Below are positions 23,686 through 31,472 of a DNA stretch of 55,365 nt, piece by piece (the first letter of the stretch is position 1; the number at the start of each line of letters is the position of its first letter). The notes below the pieces were generated by a model. It was not told the DNA's origin. It ran no database searches and saw nothing but the letters and a program-made list of their open reading frames with translations. Both the position numbers and the translations under genes were made by a program. The DNA is from Candidatus Krumholzibacteriia bacterium (GTDB lineage Bacteria > Krumholzibacteriota > Krumholzibacteriia > LZORAL124-64-63): assembly GCA_024762975.1 (NCBI GenBank), contig JANTGJ010000005.1, forward strand, positions 1 through 55,365, read 5' to 3'.

Positions 23686-25283
23686 GTTACGACTGGGTTT
23701 CCGTTCTTCCGCCATTGTTGGCAATCGGGTTGGCGCTGTGGACCCGCCAGGTCATCGTTGCGCTCTTCATCGGGGTGTGGGTGGGCGCTTCCCTGGTCAC
23801 GGGCAATCCGGCTTCGGCACTGCTGCGTGTCGGAGACGAGTATCTGGTTGGTGCCCTGGCCGACAACTCCCACGCGGCGATTATTCTGTTCACTTCCATC
23901 CTGGGCGGGATGGTGGGGATCCTCTCGCGCAGCGGCGCCACTGAAGGTGTGGTTCATTGGCTCAGCAAGCGCATCGACAGCCGTCGCAGCGGACAGGTAT
24001 CCACAGCAGGCCTGGGAACGATCATCTTCTTCGATGACTACGCCAATACGCTGCTGGTGGGTTCGACGATGCGCCCGTTGTCGGATCGGTTGCGCATTTC
24101 GCGAGAGAAACTGGCATGGCTGGTCGATTCGACGGCCGCGCCGGTGACCACGGTGGCGGTGATTTCGACCTGGGTCGGATTCGAGATCGGCTTGATCCAG
24201 GATGCGATGGCCCAATTGCAGGACGGTCGCGCTGCCTACACTTTCTTTCTGCAGTCGATTCCCTACAGCTACTACCCGCTGCTGACGTTGCTGATGGTCT
24301 ACCTGGTGGCGATCACCGGCCGGGACTTCGGCCCGATGCGCGCCGCCGAGGAGCGCGCCCTGCGCACGGGCAAGGTCCTGCGCGACGGCGCCCGCCCGGC
24401 CAACGAGTTGCCCGGTAGGGTGGAAGATCCCGAGGATTCCGATCCGGCGCCGCCCTACCTGGCCGGCCTGCCGATTCTGGCGGTCATCCTCACGACGGCG
24501 GCCGGGTTGTATTTTGGGGGCAGGAAAGTCGCTCTGGCGGAAGGAATTTCGTCCCCGGGAATTCGCGAAATCCTGAACCATTCCGATAGCTTCGCCGTGC
24601 TTTCCTGGGCTGCCCTGATCGGTGCTTTGCTGGCCGTCTTCCTGGTGGTGGCGACGCGGCGTCTGAGTCTGGTCGAGGCCCTGGACGGTTTCCTCGAGGG
24701 TGTCAAGGCCATGCTGATCGCAGTGACCATTCTGGTGCTGGCCTGGAGCCTGAGCGCGGTTTGCGAAAAACTGGGCACGGCCGATTTCCTGATCGAGATC
24801 AGCCGTCAGGCGCTTTCGGCGCGGTTGTTGCCGGTGGTGATGTTCACGCTGGCTGGTGCCGTCAGCTTTGCTACGGGTACGAGTTGGGGGACGATGGCGA
24901 TCCTGATGCCGTTGGTCTATCCCCTCGGTGCGGACCTGCCGATCGCAGCCGGTCTGGATGCGACCACGGCGCAGCACATCCATCTGGCGGCGGTCAGCGC
25001 GGTTCTGGCCGGGGCGGTCTTCGGGGACCACTGCTCGCCGATCTCCGATACGACAATCCTCTCGTCGCTGGCCTCGGGCTCGGATCATGTCGATCATGTC
25101 AGGACGCAGCTGCCCTATGCCCTGTCGGTGGCTGGTGTGTCCGGAGTCTGCGGATACCTGCCGGTCGGATTCGGTGTTGCGCCCTGGATCTCGTTGTTGA
25201 TCGGGGCTGCGGCGGTGGTCGGTCTGGTCTTCGGGCTGGGACGGACTGTGAGTGTGGCGCCCGACGAAAGCGATGCGAGATGA
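23682..25283 (+). CDS. NhaC-family Na+/H+ antiporter
   Basis: A 533-residue inner-membrane protein with around 11-12 hydrophobic segments. Typical NhaC-type segments are STAGLGTIIFFDDYANTLLVGSTMRPLSDRLRISREKLAW, AGAVSFATGTSWGTMAILMPLVYPLG and AGAVFGDHCSPISDTTILSSLASG. It should exchange Na+ for H+, or transport a related substrate (some members carry amino acids or organic acids). The hydrophilic stretch around residues 225-265 is a cytoplasmic loop. ATG 23682 overlaps the preceding stop and follows GGAGG at six bases; the stop overlaps the next gene in the same way. Confidence 0.9.
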   Translation: MSYDWVSVLPPLLAIGLALWTRQVIVALFIGVWVGASLVTGNPASALLRVGDEYLVGALADNSHAAIILFTSILGGMVGILSRSGATEGVVHWLSKRIDSRRSGQVSTAGLGTIIFFDDYANTLLVGSTMRPLSDRLRISREKLAWLVDSTAAPVTTVAVISTWVGFEIGLIQDAMAQLQDGRAAYTFFLQSIPYSYYPLLTLLMVYLVAITGRDFGPMRAAEERALRTGKVLRDGARPANELPGRVEDPEDSDPAPPYLAGLPILAVILTTAAGLYFGGRKVALAEGISSPGIREILNHSDSFAVLSWAALIGALLAVFLVVATRRLSLVEALDGFLEGVKAMLIAVTILVLAWSLSAVCEKLGTADFLIEISRQALSARLLPVVMFTLAGAVSFATGTSWGTMAILMPLVYPLGADLPIAAGLDATTAQHIHLAAVSAVLAGAVFGDHCSPISDTTILSSLASGSDHVDHVRTQLPYALSVAGVSGVCGYLPVGFGVAPWISLLIGAAAVVGLVFGLGRTVSVAPDESDAR

Positions 25284-26119
25284 AACCGATCCTCACCCTG
25301 CTGACGGATTTTGGTCGGACCGACCCTTGGGTCGGTGCCGTACGGGGAGTGCTCTGCACCGAATGGAGCCGCTGGCCCGGCGAGACCCTTCCGCCGCACG
25401 TGGTGGATCTTGGACACGAGGTGCCCCGCGGGGATGTGGAGGCGGCGGCGTGGTTTCTTTCGTACGTCGCTCCCGAGTTTCCGGCCGATACGGTCCACCT
25501 TGCGGTGGTCGATCCGGGGGTGGGCGGAGACCGGTTGCCGGTCGCGCTATCGGCCGGCGGCCAGATCTATGTCGGGCCCGGCAACGGACTGTTTCGGCCG
25601 ATTCTCGACGACGCAAAGCAACGGGGTGAGAACGTGGCCGTGGTACAGCTGGACAACCCGCTCTATCGTCGCGATGTCGAACGGAATTCGGCCACTTTTG
25701 ACGGTCGTGACGTTTTCGCACCCGCGGCAGCGCATCTGGCACTCGGCGTACCGCTGGAACAGGTAGGCTCGCCGTGTGACGATTCGGCGATCGGCCAGGT
25801 GCCGGGACAGGGATTTCCCGCCGGCAGTGGTGCCGGAGGGCGCCGGTTCCGGGTTCGCTGGATCGATCGCTTCGGCAATGCAATCACTGATCTGGAAAGG
25901 GAGTCCGAGGTGGGGGCGGCGCTGACGGCGGGCCGCGAGGTGGAGATCGCCGGCGCCCGGATCCCCGGGCCGCTGCGTTCCTATGTTCACGCCGAGCCGG
26001 AAACCCCATTCTGGTACTGGGGAAGTGGGGGAACTCTGGAAATCGCGGTACGCGATGGGGACGCCGCCGCCCGGCTGGGCCTGGAACGGGGGCTGGCCCT
26101 GTACGTGCCGGGACTGTAG
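25280..26119 (+). CDS. SAM hydroxide adenosyltransferase (DUF62), atypical triad
   Basis: A 279-residue member of the family that includes SAM hydrolase (adenosine-forming), fluorinase and chlorinase. Signatures are ILTLLTDFGRTDPWVGAVRG, VVDPGVGGDRLPVA, YVGPGNGLFRPI and RWIDRFGNAITDL. Members of DUF62 use an Asp-Arg-His triad to activate water. Here the Asp and Arg of DPGVGGDR are present, but the usual TFHGRD motif reads TFDGRD, with Asp141 in place of His. The enzyme may therefore be altered in activity. ATG 25280 overlaps the nhaC stop, making the third gene of a coupled operon. Confidence 0.88.
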   Translation: MKPILTLLTDFGRTDPWVGAVRGVLCTEWSRWPGETLPPHVVDLGHEVPRGDVEAAAWFLSYVAPEFPADTVHLAVVDPGVGGDRLPVALSAGGQIYVGPGNGLFRPILDDAKQRGENVAVVQLDNPLYRRDVERNSATFDGRDVFAPAAAHLALGVPLEQVGSPCDDSAIGQVPGQGFPAGSGAGGRRFRVRWIDRFGNAITDLERESEVGAALTAGREVEIAGARIPGPLRSYVHAEPETPFWYWGSGGTLEIAVRDGDAAARLGLERGLALYVPGL

Positions 26120-26184
26120 TTTTAGATCAATCGGCGGCTCGACCGCCCTACTGTACTCCCCGGCGTCAGGTGGAGGCGCACCGA

Positions 26185-26955
26185 ATGACACGGATTTCCA
26201 AACGCAACTTGCAACCGGTCGCCCTGCTGATCGCCGGCGCGGCCATCCTGCTGGTGGCCGGTTGTGGCCGCACGGGAAATATCAACATCGACTATCCGGC
26301 CGAGCAGGTCGATTTTCAGATCCAGGGAGGGCGAGTTCCCGGACTGTACATCGAGCGTGTGGTCGATCTGCGACCATTGGCGCAGAAGCGCGGCGGCGGA
26401 TATTTTTTCGAGATCCGCTATCCGAAGGACAAGGACTGGGCGCGGGATCCGGCCGAGTTGTACGCCGAAGCCCTGGCACGGGATCTCGAGCAGACGCACC
26501 TGGTGGAAATGGTCCCGTTGCGCGCCCAGGCGGATTACGTCCTGGAGGCCGATGTCCTGCAGCTGGGGTGCCGCTTTCAAAGATCGCTGAATTCATTCCT
26601 GGTTCCGGGAATCCTGGGCGCCGGGGTTGGAGCTTTCTTCGGTGATGATTTCTCGGGGAGGGCCAAGCGGGGCGCGGTGGGCGCGGTGCTGGGCATCGTG
26701 GCCATTCCCATGCCGTCGAAGAATCACGCAGTGGCCGAAATCCGGCTGACCTTGCGCGACAACACGGGCAACCAGCTGTGGCAGGAGCGGTGCCTCGGCG
26801 AGGTCGATGAGCGACTGTCGGCCACCGCGACCTCGCGCAGCGATCAGAAGTGGCTGAACCGGACCTTGCCCCGGGCGATCAAGAAGGCCAACGGCTGTCT
26901 CGTGGGACAGTTGCGGCGGAAGATGATCGAGCTCGGCGAGAGCGAGCCGCGCTAG
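26185..26955 (+). CDS. Lipoprotein of unknown function
   Basis: A 256-residue protein with a clear lipoprotein signal: a charged N-terminus, a hydrophobic core, and LLVAGC with lipidated Cys27. The mature part has a beta-rich pattern with VDLRPLAQKRGGG and then a glycine-rich, possibly membrane-associated stretch (SFLVPGILGAGVGAFFGDDFSGRAKRGAVGAVLGI cut around residues 135-180), recalling YajG- or glycine-zipper-type outer-membrane lipoproteins. I cannot assign a function. The ATG at 26185 is eight bases after GGTGGAGG; an in-frame GTG at 26170 lies within that site. It converges with phoH. Confidence 0.8.
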   Translation: MTRISKRNLQPVALLIAGAAILLVAGCGRTGNINIDYPAEQVDFQIQGGRVPGLYIERVVDLRPLAQKRGGGYFFEIRYPKDKDWARDPAELYAEALARDLEQTHLVEMVPLRAQADYVLEADVLQLGCRFQRSLNSFLVPGILGAGVGAFFGDDFSGRAKRGAVGAVLGIVAIPMPSKNHAVAEIRLTLRDNTGNQLWQERCLGEVDERLSATATSRSDQKWLNRTLPRAIKKANGCLVGQLRRKMIELGESEPR

Positions 26956-26962
26956 CCCGTTC

Positions 26963-26988
26963 CGAAAACGAGTCGCGAAAACGAGCCG
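26963..26988. repeat. Tandem 13-bp repeat, two copies
   Basis: CGAAAACGAGTCG is followed directly by CGAAAACGAGCCG, differing at one base. It sits just after the lipoprotein stop and before the phoH terminator. It is probably a local duplication. Confidence 0.5.
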
Positions 26989-26990
26989 CA

Positions 26991-27022
26991 GAACGAACAA
27001 GCGCCGCCCCTCCGGACGGCGC
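26991..27022 (-). terminator. Rho-independent terminator of the phoH gene
   Basis: On the minus strand a 9-bp stem GCGCCGTCC / GGGCGGCGC (one T-G wobble) encloses the tetraloop GGAG and is followed by TTGTTCGTT. It lies about 20 bases after the phoH stop. In the plus direction no T tract follows, so it serves mainly phoH. Confidence 0.65.
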
Positions 27023-27042
27023 CCGTTCCTCGAGGAATTCGT

Positions 27043-28401
27043 CTACAGGAGTTCGGCAGCCAGGCTGGCCAACTCGCTGCGCTCGCTCTTGGCAAGCGTA
27101 ATGTGGCCGTGGATCGCCTGGTTCTGGAAACGTTCAACCACATAGGTCAATCCGTTCGAAGAGGCATCCAGGTAGGGATTGTCGATCTGGTAGGCGTCCC
27201 CCGTCAGCACCACCTTCGCATCCTCGCCCGCCCGCGATACGACGGTCTTGACTTCATGCGGCGTCAGGTTCTGCGCCTCGTCGATGATGATGAATAGTTT
27301 GGGCAGGCTGCGCCCGCGGATATAGGTAACGGCCTCGACTTCGACCACTCCGGTATCGTACAGGTACTGCACCTTGTCCGAGGTGTTCTCCATCTTCGGG
27401 TCGACCAGAAATTGCAGGTTGTCCGATACCGGCTGCATCCAACTCTCGAGTTTCTCGTCCTTGCTGCCCGGCAGGTAGCCGATGTCCTTGCCCAGCGGCA
27501 TGATCGGGCGGGAAACCATGATCCGCCGATACCGTTTCTCCTCGGCGACCAGTTGCAGGCCTGCCGCCAGCGCCAGCAGGGTCTTTCCGGTCCCGGCCTG
27601 TCCCAGCATCGTGACCAGACGGATGTCCGGTCGCAGGAGCAGCTCGAGCGCGAACTGCTGCTGGACATTGCGGGGGCCCAGTCCCCAGGGGCGGGCGTCT
27701 CCATGTTGGAAGGGTTCGACCAGGCCCGAATCGGCACGATAGATTCCCCGGGCGCTGTGCTTCGGGTTGGCGGCATCCTTCAACAGGACTCCCTCGTTGG
27801 GATAGCATTCATCGTCCAGCGTGGTCGGCGTACCCTGATAGAAAGAGTCCACGACATCGCCGGGAACCTCGCGTTCGCTCCACCCGGTATACAGCTCGTC
27901 AAAATTCACCCGGGTGCGCAGAAAATCGTCGGCCTGGATGCCGAGGGCATCCGCCTTCACCCGTGCATTGATATCCTTGGACACGAAGTGTACGTCCGTG
28001 CCGGCCTTCTGCAACGCGCAGGCGACGGCCAGAATGCGGTTGTCGGCCACCGAACGGTCCATGTCCTTGGGCAGGTACTCGGTGTAACTCTTGACGACGA
28101 CATAGAGCTTGCCCCCCGTGGGCATTTCGACACCCTGGCTGAGCGGCCGCCCATCGCGCAACGAGTCGATGGTGCGGATCACACGACGTGCATTCCGGGC
28201 CTTTTCGTCGTTGCCGCGCTTGAATCGGTCGAGCTCCTCAAGCACGTCGACGGTCAGAATGAGGTTGTTCTCTTCGAAGGAAGTCAGCGAATCGGCGTCG
28301 TGCAGAAGCACGTTGGTGTCGAGCAGGAAGGTTCGTCCGGTGGGAGCCGGAACCGTGCTCGCGTCGTCGAGCCAATGGCTGGTGGTGATTTCCATCTCCA
28401 T
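27043..28401 (-). CDS. PIN domain-PhoH ATPase (YlaK type)
   Basis: A 452-residue protein joining an N-terminal PIN nuclease domain (about 22-150; Asp28 in FLLDTNVLLHD, further acidic residues in TVDVLEELDRFK and VADNRILAVA) to a C-terminal PhoH ATPase domain (Walker A GQAGTGKT, Walker B LFIIIDEAQN). PIN-PhoH proteins act on RNA, combining unwinding with cleavage; the cellular role here is unknown. ATG 28401 is five bases after GGGAGG. Upstream codons are open for 49 residues but look non-coding. Confidence 0.93.
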   Translation of the reverse strand: MEMEITTSHWLDDASTVPAPTGRTFLLDTNVLLHDADSLTSFEENNLILTVDVLEELDRFKRGNDEKARNARRVIRTIDSLRDGRPLSQGVEMPTGGKLYVVVKSYTEYLPKDMDRSVADNRILAVACALQKAGTDVHFVSKDINARVKADALGIQADDFLRTRVNFDELYTGWSEREVPGDVVDSFYQGTPTTLDDECYPNEGVLLKDAANPKHSARGIYRADSGLVEPFQHGDARPWGLGPRNVQQQFALELLLRPDIRLVTMLGQAGTGKTLLALAAGLQLVAEEKRYRRIMVSRPIMPLGKDIGYLPGSKDEKLESWMQPVSDNLQFLVDPKMENTSDKVQYLYDTGVVEVEAVTYIRGRSLPKLFIIIDEAQNLTPHEVKTVVSRAGEDAKVVLTGDAYQIDNPYLDASSNGLTYVVERFQNQAIHGHITLAKSERSELASLAAELL

Positions 28402-28492
28402 GACGGCCTCCCGGGGCGCGGCCCTATCCGGTACCAGCGCCGCAGTTGGGGGAATCCTTTCCGGGCTTGTCGGTAGAATCGGCAGTTCCGGC

Positions 28493-28521
28493 TTGTAGCC
28501 TGAATCCTTTCTCGGTAGTCT
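28493..28521 (+). promoter_or_regulatory. Candidate weak promoter for the M23 peptidase gene
   Basis: TTGTAG (28493-28498), 17 bases, TAGTCT (28516-28521), 49 bases before the start codon in the divergent region shared with phoH. The -10 box is a poor match. Confidence 0.3.
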
Positions 28522-28569
28522 GCCCGCAAAACATGGGCTTCCCAACACGATCCAGCGTACGAGGGATTG

Positions 28570-30486
28570 ATGATCCAGCGACTGAACACACCATATGCAG
28601 GGCCGGCTGGCCGGTCAATCGCCGCCTTGGTCGGATTGCTTCTTGTTTTCGGAGGGGCGCCGGGATTGCGGGCCGGAGCGGATCCGGACTCGGCGCAGAC
28701 GCGGGTCTGGCCGCTGGATCTGCCGGAGCACTACCTGACCAGCAACTTCATGGAGTACCGCCCGGGGCGCTACCACGCCGGCCTGGACTTCAAGACCCGT
28801 TCGCTACCCGGTTTCGTCGTGCGTGCGGTGGAAGATGGCTACATCGAGCGGATACGCGCGACTCCGGGGGCGTATGGAAGGGCGATCTATCTGCGAGGTG
28901 ATTCGGGTCGGACCTTCGTGTACGCCCATCTCGGTCGATTCAACGATGTCCTGCGCCGGCGGCTGCAGGCGGTGCGCACGCGGACCGGTCGCTATCGTGC
29001 CCGGCTGGAGTTTCAGCCGGGTGAAATCCCGGTCACGGCCGCAGATGTGCTGGGCCTGTCCGGTCAAAGCGGCACCCTGGGGCCGCACCTGCATTTCGAG
29101 GTGCGAGATGCGGGGCAGCGCCCGATGGACCCGCAAAGCGAGGGCTTTGCCGTGCCGGATCACATCGCGCCGGTTATCCACCATGTGCGAGCGGTGCCGG
29201 CCCAGGCCACCGCAACGGCGGGGGGAATGTCTCTGGCAGTACTGTGCCCGTGCGCAGAGCGCGATACCCTGCCGGCGCTGGCCATCGAGGGGCCTGTGGC
29301 CTTCGCAGCCCGTATCACCGAGCAATCCGACCGGATGGGGCATGTGCTGGAGCCGGCGAAGATCGAAGTCCGATTGGATGGAGCGGTCGTCTACTCCACC
29401 AGGAACGAGCGCTTTGCATTCGACGAGGTAGGTCAACAGCGGCTCGAATGGTTGGAGATACCGGCGCACGACGGTCGGGCGAGGATTCGGGAGCGCTGGC
29501 TGCATCGGCGTCCCGAAAATCATTTGCCGGGACGCAGCGGCGGTTTGTGGTACCTCGGAGCGGAGGGGGAAGGACTCGCCGCAGGGCGGCACGAACTGTC
29601 GGTTACCGCCACGGACCGGGCGGGGAATCGGGATCGGGTGATCGTTCCCTTGATCGTGGGCGCCGCGACGCCAGGTGAGGGTTGGGAAGAGGCTCCGGCC
29701 CTGGCCTGCTTGAGCGATGCAACTGGCATGAATACAAACTGTTTGACGCCATTCTTTCAGGTGAAGAGTGAGGGTGGCCAGGCGGCATCTGTGCGAACCT
29801 TTTCTGCCCAGTTCGATGATCCGGTGCTAGCGCCGGTCCAGGTCCTCTGGGATTGGTTGCCCCAGGATGCGGGACAGCGGACGGCCGCGGCTCAACAGGG
29901 GCTGCTGGGAAGTGGGCCGTGCCTGCGCATTACCGCAGCCGATTGGCCCCTGGACGGTAAGCTGGCTTTCGCCTGGCCGGACTCCGCCCCGGTTCCGGAC
30001 GCGGCGGACTCCGCTCTGGGCGTCTACTCCTGGGATGGCCAGGAGTGGGACTGGGAGGGAAGCCCGCTGCGCCCGGGGCCCGCGAATCTCCAGTTGGGCA
30101 TTGCCCGGCGTCGAGCCCATACATTGTTGGCTGATTTTCGGCCGCCGCGTCTGCCGGAGGCGTCGATCGACACGATCTCGTTCTCTCGTGGACCGGTTTC
30201 GCCGGATCCGGCGGTGACCCTGCCCCGCTGGGAGATTCGGCCCCTTGCCGTGGTGGATGACGGCTCCGGCATTCAGTCCTCGTCGATCCAGCTCGATCTG
30301 GGGGGGCGACGACTGATCCCCGAGCCGGATCTGGTGCGGGACCGGATCCTGATTCAATTGCCGGATTCCTGTCGTGCCGGTTCCACGTACGAACTGGTGC
30401 TGACGGTGGCGGATCGGGCCGGCAACCGGGTCCAGGCTTCCTGGGCCGCCAGTTGCCGGGTGGACTCGGACGGTGGGGCACGCTAG
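28570..30486 (+). CDS. M23-family metallopeptidase with C-terminal Ig-like/beta domains
   Basis: A 638-residue exported protein with a signal peptide (core about 16-31, cleavage near LRA-35). The N-terminal domain is an M23 peptidase with intact residues: His69 and Asp73 (RYHAGLDF), His120 (VYAHLGRF), and His173/His175 (GPHLHFEV). M23 enzymes cut peptidoglycan cross-links, though some are structural. From about residue 190 onwards there are beta-rich Ig-like domains, including ELSVTATDRAGNRDRVIVP and a similar YELVLTVADRAGNRVQ near the end. A periplasmic or surface role is likely. ATG 28570 follows GAGG; a TTG immediately upstream is possible. Confidence 0.88.
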   Translation: MIQRLNTPYAGPAGRSIAALVGLLLVFGGAPGLRAGADPDSAQTRVWPLDLPEHYLTSNFMEYRPGRYHAGLDFKTRSLPGFVVRAVEDGYIERIRATPGAYGRAIYLRGDSGRTFVYAHLGRFNDVLRRRLQAVRTRTGRYRARLEFQPGEIPVTAADVLGLSGQSGTLGPHLHFEVRDAGQRPMDPQSEGFAVPDHIAPVIHHVRAVPAQATATAGGMSLAVLCPCAERDTLPALAIEGPVAFAARITEQSDRMGHVLEPAKIEVRLDGAVVYSTRNERFAFDEVGQQRLEWLEIPAHDGRARIRERWLHRRPENHLPGRSGGLWYLGAEGEGLAAGRHELSVTATDRAGNRDRVIVPLIVGAATPGEGWEEAPALACLSDATGMNTNCLTPFFQVKSEGGQAASVRTFSAQFDDPVLAPVQVLWDWLPQDAGQRTAAAQQGLLGSGPCLRITAADWPLDGKLAFAWPDSAPVPDAADSALGVYSWDGQEWDWEGSPLRPGPANLQLGIARRRAHTLLADFRPPRLPEASIDTISFSRGPVSPDPAVTLPRWEIRPLAVVDDGSGIQSSSIQLDLGGRRLIPEPDLVRDRILIQLPDSCRAGSTYELVLTVADRAGNRVQASWAASCRVDSDGGAR

Positions 30487-30503
30487 TCGTTGGAGACCCT
30501 GAC

Positions 30504-30532
30504 TTGGATTCGCGCGGACGATTCCCTACTTT
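30504..30532 (+). promoter_or_regulatory. Candidate promoter for the small barrel gene
   Basis: TTGGAT (30504-30509), 17 bases, TACTTT (30527-30532) followed by TCG. The -10 extension TACTTTTC is one base from the Bacteroidota TAnnTTTG pattern. The start codon is at 30575. Confidence 0.45.
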
Positions 30533-30574
30533 TCGCCCAGACCCCTGCACTGGCGGCCTCGGTACGGAGAACGA

Positions 30575-31342
30575 ATGATGAAATGGTATCAATCGAGATG
30601 GTGGATTCTCTTTCTGGTGACCGTACTGTCGTTGCCGGGCGGCATGGGTGCCCGGGCTGCGGATTCCTATACGGGGTGGTATCTGAGCGCCGGGGCGAAT
30701 CTGCTGCTGATGGACGGGACCGGCAGCTGGGGCGGGGTCGACTTTGACCCGACGGCCGCAAGCTTTGACGGGGGAACCGGTACCCAGGGGTTGAACTGGA
30801 GCGAGAAACTGCTGCTGGGCGGGAAGCCGAATCTGGGCTATCGCTTCAACGAGCGCTTCGCAATGCAGTTCGGATACAGCTATCTGTTTCCCAAACGTTC
30901 CGCACAGTATTTTACCCAGCAGATCGGCACCGCGACCACCCAGGACCGGCTGGACTGGGAGTGGCGTCATTCCACGTTGGATCTGGTCGGGGTCTACTAC
31001 CCCAGCGACGAATGGAATGTCCATTTCTATGCCGGCGCCGAGAGGGTCCTGGCTGAACTGGATGCCGTTCCGTCGCGCAGTGCCACGTTGCCCGACCTTT
31101 TCGGCGGGGCCACCTCGCAGACCGACTCCGAGTTCTGGACCGACACGGTCCGGGCCTGGGGTGCCGTTGTCGGGGCCGGGTTGGAAATGCCGTCCGAGAA
31201 CCTGAATGTCTCGACCGTGGTTACCCTGCAGTATTCCACTTCGCGGGCGCGGCAGCAGCTTTTCGTGACGCCGGACTTCGATCTTGGAGTGGGAGGCTTT
31301 GCCCTGTTTGCCGGCTTGAAATGGTACTTCACGGCGGAATAG
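30575..31342 (+). CDS. Small outer-membrane beta-barrel protein
   Basis: A 255-residue protein with a signal peptide (hydrophobic core about 10-22, likely cleaved after GARA). The mature part alternates polar and aromatic residues in strand-like stretches such as TGWYLSAGANLLLM, FAMQFGYSYLF, STLDLVGVYYP and GGFALFAGLKWYF, which suggests an 8- to 10-stranded outer-membrane barrel of the OmpA/OmpW size class. The C-terminal strand ends WYFTAE, slightly unusual because most barrels end in an aromatic residue. Function unknown. It has its own candidate promoter and lies between the M23 gene and dnaE. Confidence 0.75.
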   Translation: MMKWYQSRWWILFLVTVLSLPGGMGARAADSYTGWYLSAGANLLLMDGTGSWGGVDFDPTAASFDGGTGTQGLNWSEKLLLGGKPNLGYRFNERFAMQFGYSYLFPKRSAQYFTQQIGTATTQDRLDWEWRHSTLDLVGVYYPSDEWNVHFYAGAERVLAELDAVPSRSATLPDLFGGATSQTDSEFWTDTVRAWGAVVGAGLEMPSENLNVSTVVTLQYSTSRARQQLFVTPDFDLGVGGFALFAGLKWYFTAE

Positions 31343-31373
31343 GTTTCCGGCAGAGCCGTTTCCGTGGCGCCGG

Positions 31374-31402
31374 TTGTCCCGGCACGGTTTCCCTGCTATC
31401 CT
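31374..31402 (+). promoter_or_regulatory. Candidate promoter of dnaE
   Basis: TTGTCC (31374-31379), 17 bases, TATCCT (31397-31402). The same -35 hexamer and spacing occur at the suhB promoter. The leader to the start codon at 31473 is about 65 bases. Confidence 0.45.
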
Positions 31403-31472
31403 ACCTGGGATCCGCCGCGACATCGATTCCGGCCTGACCCGAAACACCAACGCGAAGAACTGCAGACTCCAG

